A DNA stretch of 64,000 bases. It comes from Pararhizobium qamdonense. Its GTDB lineage: Bacteria; Pseudomonadota; Alphaproteobacteria; Rhizobiales; Rhizobiaceae. This document shows positions 1 through 9,130 of the stretch, one piece after another; position 1 is the first letter of the stretch; the number at the start of each line of letters is the position of its first letter. Made by a program: the position numbers and the translations under genes. The notes beneath the pieces are model-generated. The model saw only the letters and a list, made by a program, of their open reading frames with translations. It was not told the DNA's origin and did not search any database. Location of the stretch: contig NZ_CP119566.1 in NCBI RefSeq assembly GCF_029277445.1, positions 1,986,001 to 2,050,000 of the forward strand. Direction: 5' to 3'.

Positions 1-1033
1 CGACCGGAATATCGTCCGCGCCGAAATTATTAGTTTCCGACACGGATAGCGGTTTTTCGAGGCCCGGCACATCGACGATCAGGTGGGTGATCTCGCCAAA
101 GTAATGACGGTCCACCACATGGCCGGTCACCTCGCAATCGGCCTTGGCATCGTCCCACAGCACCCGCAGGCGTTCCGGGCGAATGCCGATGGTGGCCTCA
201 CCGTTCTCAGCGGTAAAACCCTTGGGCTTGGCGATGGTGACATTGCCGAAACGGGTGGTCTCGACGGAGAGGTTGAGAGCGCTTTCACCGGTGATCTTCG
301 CCCGCATGAAATTCATGCCGCCGAGAAAATCCGCGACCTGCCGGGTGAGGGGACGCTGGTAGATTTCCTTGGGCGTCGCCACCTGGGCAATCTTGCCGCC
401 GAACATCACGGCGATCCGGTCCGACATGGCGAGCGCTTCGTATTGATCATGGGTGACCAGAACGAAGGTGATGCCCACGGCTTTTTGCAAGGTGCGCAGC
501 TCGACCTGCATTTCCTCGCGCAGCTTCTTGTCGAGCGCCGACAGCGGCTCGTCGAGCAAAAGCACCTTCGGCCGCATCACCAGCGCCCGTGCAAGCGCGA
601 CGCGCTGGCGCTGGCCGCCGGACAGTTCATGGGCTTTGCGTTTGCCAAGATGCGAAAGCCGCACCTGTTCCAGTGCATTGCCGACACGCTGGCGTTCGTC
701 GCTTGCGTTCAGTTTCAGGCGCTTGAGGCCGTAGCCGACATTATCCTCGACATTCAGATGCGGGAAGATCGCATAGTTCTGGAAGACCATGTTGGTCGGC
801 CGCTTGTTGGGCGGCAGGTCGATGGCCGAATGGCCGTCGATGCGGATGTCTCCTGATGTCGGCGTGTCGAAGCCGGCGATCGAGCGCAAAAGGGTGGTCT
901 TGCCGCAGCCGGATGGTCCCAGCAGGGAGAAGAATTCGCCGGCGGCAATGTCGAGGCTGACATTGTCGAGCGCGCGATAGATGCCGTAATAGCGGCTGAC
1001 GTCATCGATCTCGATCATGGGTGTATCAGCCAT
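1..1033 (-). CDS. ABC transporter ATPase, spermidine/putrescine type (PotA-like), 3' end cut by window
   Basis: Reading the minus strand from an ATG at 1033 gives an open frame that runs off the left edge. It has a Walker A motif GPSGCGKTT near residue 40, the signature LSGGQRQRVALARAL, Walker B VLLLDEP and a switch-loop VTHD. After the nucleotide-binding domain comes a C-terminal TOBE-like region (IGIRPERLRVLW), typical of the PotA/CysA subfamily. It would power uptake through the two permeases just upstream. The start overlaps the end of the adjoining permease gene by 8 bases, so the genes are translationally coupled. A second in-frame ATG at 1018 is possible. The binding-protein gene is not in the window and may lie further left. 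The exact substrate is unknown; polyamine-like or quaternary amine is the best inference. Confidence 0.9.
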   Translation of the reverse strand, partial: MADTPMIEIDDVSRYYGIYRALDNVSLDIAAGEFFSLLGPSGCGKTTLLRSIAGFDTPTSGDIRIDGHSAIDLPPNKRPTNMVFQNYAIFPHLNVEDNVGYGLKRLKLNASDERQRVGNALEQVRLSHLGKRKAHELSGGQRQRVALARALVMRPKVLLLDEPLSALDKKLREEMQVELRTLQKAVGITFVLVTHDQYEALAMSDRIAVMFGGKIAQVATPKEIYQRPLTRQVADFLGGMNFMRAKITGESALNLSVETTRFGNVTIAKPKGFTAENGEATIGIRPERLRVLWDDAKADCEVTGHVVDRHYFGEITHLIVDVPGLEKPLSVSETNNFGADDIPV

Positions 1034-1850
1034 GGGCGGCGGCTCCAGCTTTGAGGCGGTTTTCCGCGCGGCGGCGCAGGATTTCGGCGGTGGCGACCAG
1101 GAGGATCGACAGGGCGATCATCAGGCTTCCGAGCGCCAGCACGCTTGGCAGCTTGGCGGCAAAGCGCAGCTGTCCCCAGATATAGACCGGCAGCGTCGGC
1201 TCCGTGCCCGACAGGAAGAAGGCGAGGATGAACTCGTCGAGCGAAATGGTGAAGGAGACGAGCAGGCTGGAGATGATGGCCGGCGCCACCACCGGCAGCG
1301 TCACCCGGCGGAAGGTGCCGATGGCGGTTTCCCCGAGGTCGAGCGAGGCTTCCTCCAGCGAACGGTCGAAGCCATCAAAGCCGGAAATCAGCACCGACAG
1401 CGCATAGGGCAGGCAAAACACCGTCTGGCCGAGAATGACCGTGACCAGCGACAGTTCCAGGCCGAGCTGCAGCACGATCATCAGCAGCGATACGGCCACG
1501 ATGATCTCGGGCAGAAACAGCGGCGCCATCAACAGGCCTGTCGCTGCGCGCTGGCCGCGGAACTTGTAGCGGGTGACGGCGCGGGCGGCGCAGATGGCAA
1601 GACCGGTTGACAGGATTGAGACGCAGATGCCGACGATCAGGCTGTTGCGCGCGGCCGCCAGCATCGCCGCATTGCCCCAGAGCGAGGCGTACCATTTGGT
1701 GGTGAAGCCGGCGAGCGGGAAGGTGGTGGAGGCCGCATTGTTGAACGAGAAGATCGGCAAAAGCAGGATCGGCAGATAGAGAAAGACAAGGTAAGCCGAC
1801 ACATAGACCGGCAGCCAGCGGGATTTTCGAATGCCGTGACGGCCGCTCAT
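1026..1850 (-). CDS. ABC transporter permease, PotC/YdcV-like
   Basis: A 274-residue inner-membrane protein with about six hydrophobic segments, the first just after the N-terminus (LPVYVSAYLVFLYLPILLL). It carries the EAA-type cytoplasmic loop with EASLDLGETAIGTFRRVTLP, which docks onto the ATPase. Length and topology match the second permease of spermidine/putrescine transporters. It overlaps the preceding permease by 4 bases (ATGA) and the following ATPase start by 8 bases, so the three form one transcription unit read leftwards. Nothing in the sequence fixes the substrate. The divergent neighbours, a class III aminotransferase and a Rieske oxygenase, suggest an amine or betaine that is then deaminated or demethylated. 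Confidence 0.9.
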   Translation of the reverse strand: MSGRHGIRKSRWLPVYVSAYLVFLYLPILLLPIFSFNNAASTTFPLAGFTTKWYASLWGNAAMLAAARNSLIVGICVSILSTGLAICAARAVTRYKFRGQRAATGLLMAPLFLPEIIVAVSLLMIVLQLGLELSLVTVILGQTVFCLPYALSVLISGFDGFDRSLEEASLDLGETAIGTFRRVTLPVVAPAIISSLLVSFTISLDEFILAFFLSGTEPTLPVYIWGQLRFAAKLPSVLALGSLMIALSILLVATAEILRRRAENRLKAGAAAHG

Positions 1851-2767
1851 TTGATCCGCCTCACGAATAGCTTCAGCGCCAGCACCATGCAGCCGGCCAT
1901 GGCCGAAACGATCACCATCGTTGTGACAGAAAGGGCTGCGCCAAGCGGCCAGTTGGCCCCCTTGCCGAACTGCGCCTGGATGGCGGTGGCGATCATCACG
2001 CCGTCCTTGCCGCCAACCAGCTTGGGCGTCACGTAATCGCCGACGGTCGGGATCATCACGATCAGGAAGGCGGAAATGACGCCCGGCAGCGACAGCGGCA
2101 GCGTGACGCGCAGAAAGCTCCAGACCTTGTTGTCGCCGAGATCATGCGCCGCCTCGATCAGCGAGCGGTCGATCTTTTCCAGGGAGACATAGATCGGCAG
2201 GATGGCAAAGGCCGCCCAGCTATGGACGAGCGTGATGATCACGGCGTTGGAATTGTAGAGCAATGTGGTCACCGGCTGATCGATCAGTCCGGTGGACATC
2301 AAGCCGGTATTCAGCACGCCCTGATAGCCGAGGATGACCTTCCAGGACATGACGCGCAGGAGGTAGCTGGTCCAGCAGGGCACGGTGATCAGGAACAGCC
2401 AGAGGTTCTTGTGAACGCCGCCATGGAAGGAGATGAACCAGGCGACCGGATAGGAAAAGGTGACGGTGATGAGGCTGACGGCGAGCGAGATGGTGAGCGA
2501 GCGCCAGAGCAGGTCGCGGTAGATCGGTTCTGTCAGGGCGACGCGATAATTCTCAAGCGTGAAGCTGCGGTCGATGGTCAGGTAATCCTGGGACCAGAAG
2601 CTGTAGGCGATGACGATGAGGACCGGCAGGAAGAGCAGCGCCAGCGCGTAAAGCAGGGTCGGCGAGATCAGCGTCAGGCCTTTTGCCTCGTCGCTTGCCG
2701 CCCAGCGGCGGCTGCCGGCAAGAGGCGGTTTGCTCTCCACGCCGATTGCGCCCGGCAACGCCACCAT
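1847..2767 (-). CDS. ABC transporter permease, PotB/YdcU-like
   Basis: First permease of the leftward transporter operon. The open frame extends upstream to 2941, but the residues before the ATG at 2767 look like untranslated leader (no hydrophobicity, many Arg). The product from 2767 has 306 residues, close to the family norm. It has a hydrophobic start (LLYALALLFLPVLIVIAYSF), a large periplasmic loop and the EAA loop EAAHDLGDNKVWSFLRVTLP. No strong ribosome-binding site precedes 2767, so the start is uncertain. It partners the PotC-like permease and the PotA-like ATPase to form the inner-membrane complex. Family assignment is firm, substrate is not. Confidence 0.85.
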   Translation of the reverse strand: MVALPGAIGVESKPPLAGSRRWAASDEAKGLTLISPTLLYALALLFLPVLIVIAYSFWSQDYLTIDRSFTLENYRVALTEPIYRDLLWRSLTISLAVSLITVTFSYPVAWFISFHGGVHKNLWLFLITVPCWTSYLLRVMSWKVILGYQGVLNTGLMSTGLIDQPVTTLLYNSNAVIITLVHSWAAFAILPIYVSLEKIDRSLIEAAHDLGDNKVWSFLRVTLPLSLPGVISAFLIVMIPTVGDYVTPKLVGGKDGVMIATAIQAQFGKGANWPLGAALSVTTMVIVSAMAGCMVLALKLFVRRIK

Positions 2768-3017
2768 CAGCGCCACCCGTGCGGCGCGGTGCCGTGACAA
2801 CAGTGAAAATGCAGGGATCGTATCATGCCGTCCGTCCCGGGCGGTTTTCCGCCATTCTTTGGTTCCCGCAGAGAGAATGAGCGCAAAACGGGATTGAACG
2901 CAAGTGTTTTTTCTGCCAATATTGATTGAACGGACATTCAAAATAGAAGTAATTGATGTTTTATATCAGTTATTTGATTTGAAATAATGTCCATAAATTA
3001 TCTGTGGAGGCGAAAAA
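2768..3017. promoter_or_regulatory. Divergent intergenic region between transporter and aminotransferase
   Basis: About 250 bases separate the leftward permease operon from the rightward aminotransferase. The stretch nearest the aminotransferase (about 2930-3005) is strikingly AT-rich for this window, and ends in a good ribosome-binding site (GGAGG at 3005-3009, 8 bases before the ATG). Promoters for both directions should lie here. I cannot define -35/-10 boxes or an operator with confidence. Confidence 0.4.
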
Positions 3018-4430
3018 ATGGCGGCCAAACGTGAAGACGCGATCAGCTCTTTGGAGGCTTCAGACAGCATGGTGGCTCTGGCCAGAGATCATCTCGTCCA
3101 GCCCTGGCCGACGGCGGGCGAGATCGGCGCGGAGGCGCGCGGCGGTATCGTCAGCGGTGACGGTATCTATGTGATCGACGGCGAGGGGCGAAAGCTGATC
3201 GATGGCCCCGCCGGCATGTGGTGCGTCAATGCCGGGCATCGGCGAAAGGAGCTCGCCGACGTGCTCTATGATCAGGCCATGGACCTCTCCTACAATTCGC
3301 CCTGGTACACGATGAACGCGCCGTCGGTGACGCTGTCCGCCCGGCTTGCCGGTCATGCGCCGGGCGATCTCAATCATGTCTTCTACACGACCGGCGGCTC
3401 CTCTGCGGTCGAGACCGCACTGCGCTTCATGCAGTTTTCCAACAATGTGAAGGGGCGCCCGGACAAGAAGCTGATGGTGTCGCGGCAAGGCGGCTATCAC
3501 GGCTCGACCTATCTGTCGGCCTCGCTGAACGGCCGTCCGCGCGATCACGACTGGATGGACAGTGCCGGCGAGCAGGTGGTGAAACTCTCCTGTCCCAATC
3601 CGTTCCGGCGGCCGGAAGGGATGAGCGAGGCTGCGTTCTGCGATGGGCTCGTCGCGGAATTCCGCGCGGTCATCGAGGCGCGGGGGGCCGACCGCATCGG
3701 TGCCTTCATTGCCGAGCCGGTGATGGCGTCCGGCGGGGTCATCGTGCCGCCGGACGGTTATCTCAGCCGGATGCGGCAGCTTTGCACCGACAACGACATC
3801 CTGTTCATCGCCGACGAGGTGGTGACGGCCTTCGGGCGGCTGGGGCATGTCTTTGCCTCCAGCGATGTCTTCGGCATCGAGCCTGATATGATCACCTTCG
3901 CCAAGGGTGTGACCTCCGGTTACTTTCCGCTTGGCGGCGTGATGATTTCGTCGCGCCTGTTTGAGGAATTGCGCCGCTCCAACCATCCCGATGCGATGTT
4001 TGCCCATGGGCTAACCTATTCCAGCCACCCGATCGGCTGCGCCGTGGCGCTGAAAAACCTCGATATCCTGGAAGAGGGTCTGCTTGAGCATACGCGCGCC
4101 ATTTCCGGCCATTTCCAGGCGAGCCTGAAGACGCTTGAAGACCTGCCGCTGGTCGGCGAAGTGCGCGGGGTCGGGCTGATGGCCTGCGTCGAATGTGTCG
4201 CCGACCGCGTGCACAACAATCCGCTGACGCTTGATCTCGACGTCGGCAAGCGCATCGACAGGCATTGCCAGGACCTCGGTCTCCTGGTGCGGCCGCTGAT
4301 CAACATGTGCGTGATGTCACCACCGCTGACGATCACCCTGCCGCAGATCGACGAGATGACCACGATCCTGCGCACCAGCATCCGCCGGACGATGGATGAA
4401 CTGGTGCGCGAAGGGTTGTGGCACGGCTGA
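3018..4430 (+). CDS. Class III PLP-dependent aminotransferase (omega-amino acid/polyamine type)
   Basis: A 470-residue fold-type I aminotransferase. Visible motifs are the PLP-binding TTGGSSAVETALR near residue 130, the aspartate that contacts the pyridine nitrogen in FIADEVVTAFGR, and the Schiff-base lysine at about residue 296 in FAKGVTSGYFPLGG. This pattern is that of omega-amino acid:pyruvate and polyamine aminotransferases, which move a terminal amino group to pyruvate or 2-oxoglutarate. It is read divergently from the polyamine-type transporter and convergently with a Rieske oxygenase, so it probably acts on the imported amine or on its demethylated product. The start is supported by a GGAGG site. 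The substrate is not determinable from sequence. Confidence 0.9.
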   Translation: MAAKREDAISSLEASDSMVALARDHLVQPWPTAGEIGAEARGGIVSGDGIYVIDGEGRKLIDGPAGMWCVNAGHRRKELADVLYDQAMDLSYNSPWYTMNAPSVTLSARLAGHAPGDLNHVFYTTGGSSAVETALRFMQFSNNVKGRPDKKLMVSRQGGYHGSTYLSASLNGRPRDHDWMDSAGEQVVKLSCPNPFRRPEGMSEAAFCDGLVAEFRAVIEARGADRIGAFIAEPVMASGGVIVPPDGYLSRMRQLCTDNDILFIADEVVTAFGRLGHVFASSDVFGIEPDMITFAKGVTSGYFPLGGVMISSRLFEELRRSNHPDAMFAHGLTYSSHPIGCAVALKNLDILEEGLLEHTRAISGHFQASLKTLEDLPLVGEVRGVGLMACVECVADRVHNNPLTLDLDVGKRIDRHCQDLGLLVRPLINMCVMSPPLTITLPQIDEMTTILRTSIRRTMDELVREGLWHG

Positions 4431-4475
4431 GTTTTGTCTTGGGCATGGCATCCATTCCCCGCCATGCTCATTTTT

Positions 4476-4500
4476 AAAGGGCCGGTTTTCCCGGCCCTTT
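4476..4500. terminator. Bidirectional Rho-independent terminator
   Basis: A perfect 10-bp stem (AAAGGGCCGG pairing with CCGGCCCTTT) around a 5-base loop, followed by T-rich sequence on the plus strand and preceded by a T run at 4471-4475, which gives A's on one side and T's on the other in both directions. It sits between the convergent aminotransferase and Rieske genes. Confidence 0.85.
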
Positions 4501-4512
4501 CTTTATGGCTTG

Positions 4513-5715
4513 TCAGACTGCGGCAAAACGCAGCCGGCTGTTCATGCCGGCCATTTCCCGCTCGTCCGGGGCGGCGGGCAGGGTCATGACCGGCAGGATG
4601 GCGCGAAGGTGGTCGTGGTGGGTGCGCACGCCATATTCGAGATCGGACAGGTAGAACCCGCTGAAGGCCTTGGAGGTCATCGATTCGTTGGACCAGATGG
4701 TCAGTTGCACGTCCTCGGACTGCGTATCGCGGTCGATGCGCTGGGCAAGGTAGCGGGCGGCGCGTTCCCGGCGGCTTTCGTCGCGATGGCGGTAGACGCC
4801 GCCGCGCAGCATGGTTTGGCCGGTGGAAAGCGGAAATTCCTGATAGAACTGCACGGCTTCCGGCGTCACGGCGATCACCGCATTGGCGAAGATGCCGTAA
4901 TAGATCCAGGCCTTGCGCAGGTGCTGTGGCAGGTGGGTGGCTTCCGGGGCGATTCTGACATAATTGCGCACGCTCCAGCGTCGGCCGGCATGCGGATTAT
5001 AGGTGGCGAACGAGCGGCAGAGTCCGTTGACGAAGGGTTCGTCATAATAGGTCGAGCCATAGAGGTCCTGCAGCGCCGGATGGGCCATCGCCACGTGGTA
5101 ACCCTCGTTGTCGACATCGCGGACGGATTTCCAGTTGACCGGCGAGGTCTGCGTCCAGAGATTGCCGGCGGCAACCATGTCCTGCGTTTTGTATTCGCTG
5201 AGTTCGGCCGCGAAGGGCTGCATCAGTTCGGCAACGGACGGCTGGGGCCCGGGTGCAAAACGGATGAAGACGAAGCCCATCCAGACTTCGAGATCCAGTG
5301 CGATCAGCCCGAATTCCTGCTTGTCGAGCGGCGGGAAGGAGCGGGGGCGGGCGGCGCCCCGCAACGTTCCGTCGAGATTATAGACCCAGCCGTGGAACGG
5401 ACAGACCAGCGCATTGCGGCAGGTTCCCTTGTCATCGGCCACGACGCGCGAGCCGCGGTGGCGGCAGATATTGTGGAAGCCGCGCACGGTGCCGTCCTGG
5501 TCGCGCAGGATCAGCGCGCGCTCGCCGACGACATCCATCGTGATGTAATTGCCGGGCTCCGGCACATCGGAAACATGGCAGGCGATCTGCCAGTGCTCGC
5601 GGAAGACATGCTGTTTTTCAAGCTCCAGCAGCGCGTCGCTGTGATAGCACCAGCCGGGCAAGCCGCTGCGGTCCCAGTCGTTGGGAACGTTGATGTTTCG
5701 GGTCATTTCGTTCAT
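4513..5715 (-). CDS. Rieske non-heme iron oxygenase, large subunit (quaternary ammonium type)
   Basis: About 400 residues. The N-terminal Rieske centre has CRHRG (Cys84, His86 counted from the chosen start) and CPFHGW (Cys105, His108), which bind the 2Fe-2S cluster. The catalytic iron site follows in DNEGYHVAMAH, giving a His-x4-His pair. A glutamate, not the usual aspartate, sits three residues before the first His; this is a feature I associate with oxygenases acting on betaines such as CntA. The start at 5715 is chosen because GGGGAAATTC lies directly before it; an in-frame ATG at 5745 lacks a well-placed site. No reductase gene is adjacent, so electrons must come from elsewhere. Likely N-demethylation of an imported betaine. 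Confidence 0.85.
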   Translation of the reverse strand: MNEMTRNINVPNDWDRSGLPGWCYHSDALLELEKQHVFREHWQIACHVSDVPEPGNYITMDVVGERALILRDQDGTVRGFHNICRHRGSRVVADDKGTCRNALVCPFHGWVYNLDGTLRGAARPRSFPPLDKQEFGLIALDLEVWMGFVFIRFAPGPQPSVAELMQPFAAELSEYKTQDMVAAGNLWTQTSPVNWKSVRDVDNEGYHVAMAHPALQDLYGSTYYDEPFVNGLCRSFATYNPHAGRRWSVRNYVRIAPEATHLPQHLRKAWIYYGIFANAVIAVTPEAVQFYQEFPLSTGQTMLRGGVYRHRDESRRERAARYLAQRIDRDTQSEDVQLTIWSNESMTSKAFSGFYLSDLEYGVRTHHDHLRAILPVMTLPAAPDEREMAGMNSRLRFAAV

Positions 5716-5920
5716 GAATTTCCCCATATCTTGCTGAACGTTCATTCAATATAATCACATTTCTCCATGAATAGGAATAGGTTGAGGGATTGGTGCCTCT
5801 ACGAAATTTTTTGGAATTTTCGGATTTGCACGGAAATTGCGGCCGCCGCCGTCCGGTCCTTCGGCATTTGCCAGGGGACGGGAGTATGTTGCGTCAAAGG
5901 AACCGCAGTCGTGTCCGGGC

Positions 5921-6712
5921 CTATCTTTCCAGTTCCGGGTAGACCCGGTCGAGAAAACCCGGCCGAAGTTTTTCGCCCATCAGGCAATCGGTGGGCGGTT
6001 TGATCTGAACGGGAATGGCCGGCAGTCGCGCCTGGCTGACCTCAAGGACCAGCTTCTGGCGGATGGCGACGGCAAAATCTTCCGGCTGATGCACCGGCAG
6101 CACGAAGGAGCCGGGGCCGCCGATGACGCAATCGGCATAGTAGCGGTCAAGCGAAACCGGCCCGCCGGAGGGGCGGATGAGAATGGCAAGGCCATTGATG
6201 ATGATGCCGCTTTCAATGGCGGCATCGCGGGCAGGATCGACCGGAGGGCCCAGATTGTTCGGCCCGTCGCCGGAAATATCGACCACCCGGCGCATGGCAT
6301 CATAAGGGCTTGCCGCCATCAGTTTCGATGCAAAGGTGATGGCATTGGAAATGGAGGTGCCGCGGCGGGTGAAGACCGGCCGTGAGGCGAGATGTTCAGC
6401 GAGGCTAGCGGCGTCCTGCGCGTCGTCAATCACCTGCCAGCCGATGACGGAGGTTTCGTTGACGCTGCCCGCCCATTCGAAATAGCTGATGGCGATGCGG
6501 CCATTCAGGCCTGCGGTCACCGCGTTGATGAAGTCGGGATGACGCAGCGCCTCGACATAGCCCATGCGCTGAACCTGCGCCTCTTCGATATCCATCGAGC
6601 CCGACATATCGACCGCGAGCACCAGCGCTACATCGACCGGAACGGAATCTGCCACCGGCGTCGCCACTGGCGTGGCTGCAATCGTCAGAAACATCGCAAG
6701 TGCTGAAAACAT
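5921..6712 (-). CDS. DUF1194 family secreted VWA-like protein
   Basis: About 263 residues from an ATG at 6712 that opens with a clear signal peptide (FSALAMFLTIAATPVATPVA). The open frame extends to 6763, but that would bury the signal. The mature part begins with a von Willebrand A-like MIDAS motif (AVDMSGSM) and continues with RRGTSISNAI and VVDISGDGPNN, which complete a metal-binding Rossmann-like site. This matches DUF1194, a family common in Rhizobiales with no established function. It is read alone, divergent from the GH144-like gene. A periplasmic, metal-dependent adhesion or chaperone role is only a guess. Confidence 0.85.
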   Translation of the reverse strand: MFSALAMFLTIAATPVATPVADSVPVDVALVLAVDMSGSMDIEEAQVQRMGYVEALRHPDFINAVTAGLNGRIAISYFEWAGSVNETSVIGWQVIDDAQDAASLAEHLASRPVFTRRGTSISNAITFASKLMAASPYDAMRRVVDISGDGPNNLGPPVDPARDAAIESGIIINGLAILIRPSGGPVSLDRYYADCVIGGPGSFVLPVHQPEDFAVAIRQKLVLEVSQARLPAIPVQIKPPTDCLMGEKLRPGFLDRVYPELER

Positions 6713-6863
6713 CAGGTCATCCAATCGGCGCTCAGGATCGTATGAAACTAAAATGTAACACAAATCGTTGGTTAGGCGACCGTCCGGGAAGCCGGCGGCT
6801 TCAACAATCAGTGATTTGTACCTGCGGTCACTTTTTCGACCGATCGACTGGAGTTAGCCTGTA

Positions 6864-8153
6864 ATGCTTCTGAAAAACGAAACCGACACGGTTATTCTCG
6901 ACCGTTTGCAGCGAGCGGCGTTCAGCTACTTTCTCGATTTCGTCAATCCGGAAAATGGTTTGATTGCCGACACGTCACTCCCTGGCGCGCCTTCGAGCAT
7001 CGCTGCGACCGGCTTTGCCCTGTCCGCCTATCCCACCGGCGTCGAGAGAGGCTGGATGAGCCGGGAGGAGGCTGCGGCGATCACGCTGACCACCTTGCGC
7101 TTCTTCGCCAAAAGTCCGCAAAGCCGCAGCAAGGATGCCACCGGTTACAAGGGGCTCTATTATCATTTCCTGGACATGAAGACCGGGCTTAGAACGTGGC
7201 GCAGCGAATTGTCCCTGATTGACAGCGCGCTTCTGATCGCCGGCATGATCACGTCAGCTGCGTATTTCAACCGGGATGACGAAGTCGAAAAGGAAATCCG
7301 CTCTCACGTCGATATGCTCTATGCAAGGGCAAACTGGGCCTGGGCGCTGGACGGTGACGGCGCTCTGTGGCTCGGATGGAAACCGCGCAGCGGCTTTCTG
7401 CCCTATCACTGGGAATCCTATAGCGAGGCGATCATCCTCTATACGCTGGCGCTCGCTTCGCCCTCCTATCCGATCGGCAAGGACAGCTATGATGCGTTTG
7501 CCGCGAAATTCGACTGGATGACGGTGAAGGGCAAGCCGTTCCTCTATGCCGGTCCCTTGTTCATCCACCTGTTCTCGCATGCCTGGATCGATTTTCGCGG
7601 AATCCGCGATGAGGCCGTGGCGGCCCATGATACGGATTATTTCGAAAATACCCGGCGCGCGATTGCCGTTCAGCGTGATTATGCGACGGCCAATCCGGGT
7701 GGCTTCACGGGCTATGGTGCCGATACATGGGGGCTGACCTCATGCGATGGCCCGCAGCGTCCGCGCCGCCTGCAGGATGGACGGCGCCAGCAATTTGCCG
7801 GTTATGCCGCGCGCGGCGCGCCAAATGGCCCCGACGACGGCACGCTTGCGCCCTGGGCGCCCCTGGCATGCTTGCCATTCGAGCCTCAGGCCGCCATATC
7901 AGGCACACGCCATATCCTGTCGAGCTATCCGGATGTCATGGCGGATGGGCGGTTTATCGGCAGTTTCAATCCGAGCGTTCCGGGCAAGACGGCGGAAGGG
8001 TGGCTCAACAATCGCAGCGTCGGCCTTGACCAGGGATTGCTGGTCATGATGATCGAAAACCACCGCACTGGGCTCTATTGGTCCATGCTGCGCGAAACGG
8101 TGGTGATACGGCGCGGCCTGAGACGGGCGGGTTTTTCCGGCGGCTGGCTTTGA
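6864..8153 (+). CDS. Glucoamylase-like (PF10091) / GH144 family protein, probable beta-1,2-glucan hydrolase
   Basis: A 429-residue all-alpha protein with the family's marks: a start region RAAFSYFLDFVNPENGLIADTS, then YHWESYSEAIILYTLA, then the signature YAGPLFIHLFSHAWIDFRGIRD, and near the end NPGGFTGYGADTWGLTSCDGP. These fit the (alpha/alpha)6 barrel of GH144, whose characterised members cut beta-1,2-glucans. Rhizobiales make cyclic beta-1,2-glucan, so turnover of that polymer is a reasonable role. No signal peptide is visible at the ATG, so the product looks cytoplasmic unless the true start differs. The gene stands alone; the next gene downstream is an unrelated FhuF-like reductase. Confidence 0.8.
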   Translation: MLLKNETDTVILDRLQRAAFSYFLDFVNPENGLIADTSLPGAPSSIAATGFALSAYPTGVERGWMSREEAAAITLTTLRFFAKSPQSRSKDATGYKGLYYHFLDMKTGLRTWRSELSLIDSALLIAGMITSAAYFNRDDEVEKEIRSHVDMLYARANWAWALDGDGALWLGWKPRSGFLPYHWESYSEAIILYTLALASPSYPIGKDSYDAFAAKFDWMTVKGKPFLYAGPLFIHLFSHAWIDFRGIRDEAVAAHDTDYFENTRRAIAVQRDYATANPGGFTGYGADTWGLTSCDGPQRPRRLQDGRRQQFAGYAARGAPNGPDDGTLAPWAPLACLPFEPQAAISGTRHILSSYPDVMADGRFIGSFNPSVPGKTAEGWLNNRSVGLDQGLLVMMIENHRTGLYWSMLRETVVIRRGLRRAGFSGGWL

Positions 8154-8235
8154 GATCAGGGATCGTGCTTTTGGGGTCCTATCATCAGTCTCCATCATGA
8201 GGTAAACGGACCGTCAGAACATTTGAGGCGGCCCC

Positions 8236-9087
8236 TTGGACGACAATAGGGATCACGGCAGGTTTCGAGACGGTGATGCAGGGCAGGTGGCTGATGCCAT
8301 CGTCTGGCAGGCACAGTATTTTCCACATGTCGCGATGTCGCAAGGTTTGCCAAGTGGCGACTTTGTTTCCGTCGATCGGGCGTGGCGCCGTGACGGGGAG
8401 ATGATCGAACGCCTGCTCGCCTATCAGAACCGTTTCGCGTCCGGAATGGATGATCGCGTCAGGGGCGCTCATCTCGTGTCCTTTTACAGCCATCACCTCA
8501 GTGTTGCGGTGGCGGCAGTCTATCTGCGCGCGGGACTGGTCCCCGGCAAGGATCGCCTGGCATTCCGGTTTGAACCTGCCGTTCCCAACGACTGCGGTTC
8601 AGTCAATGCCCCCCAGCCAGCCGATGCCTGCCGCTTTCATTTTCGCGTCGAGAATTTTGCGCGCGGGCATGATTGGGCGACGTTGTTGCATGATGGTTTC
8701 GTCGAAAATTTCACGCCCATGATCGATGCGCTGCAGGCGCGCACCGGCCTTTCGCCCGTTGCGCAATGGCGGCTGGTGGCCGATGGTATTGCAGGGGCGT
8801 TTCTGGAGGCCGGTCTGGCGCTGGGCGAGGCGGAACGGGCGATGGCTGCGGCACTTGCTGTCATCAACGGAGCCGGCTCGCCGCTGTCTTTTGATGCGAT
8901 GCGCTATCAGCGGATCAGCGCCGTCTGCAATGGGGTTGCCGTCGAGCGCTTATTCCGCTTGCGAAGCGGCTGCTGTCTCTACTACCGGACGCAGGGCGGT
9001 GATTTTTGCGATGTCTGCGTTCTCCTGGATGACGAGAGCAAAAAAAGCCGCCTGCGCGCCCATGTCGAGCGCACCGGCGGCCTCTGA
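8236..9087 (+). CDS. FhuF-like siderophore-iron reductase family protein
   Basis: A 283-residue protein whose C-terminus carries the FhuF-type 2Fe-2S signature: a Cys-Cys pair in SGCCLYYRT, followed about ten residues later by CDVC. In FhuF this cluster reduces ferric hydroxamate siderophores in the cytoplasm after uptake. The middle of the protein (SFYSHHLSVAVAAVYLRAGL) fits the family's helical domain. The frame starts at a TTG with GAGGCG about 10 bases upstream; the first good ATG would remove 33 residues. Unlike the second copy at 22601-23365, it is not next to a receptor or binding protein, so its partner siderophore is unknown. Confidence 0.75.
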   Translation: MDDNRDHGRFRDGDAGQVADAIVWQAQYFPHVAMSQGLPSGDFVSVDRAWRRDGEMIERLLAYQNRFASGMDDRVRGAHLVSFYSHHLSVAVAAVYLRAGLVPGKDRLAFRFEPAVPNDCGSVNAPQPADACRFHFRVENFARGHDWATLLHDGFVENFTPMIDALQARTGLSPVAQWRLVADGIAGAFLEAGLALGEAERAMAAALAVINGAGSPLSFDAMRYQRISAVCNGVAVERLFRLRSGCCLYYRTQGGDFCDVCVLLDDESKKSRLRAHVERTGGL

Positions 9088-9092
9088 TCACG

Positions 9093-9122
9093 GTTGCCGC
9101 ACGGACAAAACCCCGCGGCAAC
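9093..9122. terminator. Hairpin between convergent fhuF-like and cbtA genes
   Basis: GTTGCCGC pairs with GCGGCAAC around a 14-base loop, followed by TTTAT on the plus strand. It lies between two convergent stop codons. The loop is long and the T run short, so it is a moderate terminator candidate. Confidence 0.5.
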
Positions 9123-9130
9123 TTTATGGC

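Noticed and set aside
83..856. Rightward 257-codon open frame
   Set aside because: Antisense to the PotA-like ATPase, which has all ABC motifs on the minus strand; the frame has no recognisable domain.
4396..5754. Rightward 452-codon open frame
   Set aside because: Shadow of the minus-strand Rieske oxygenase; composition is that of an antisense reading.
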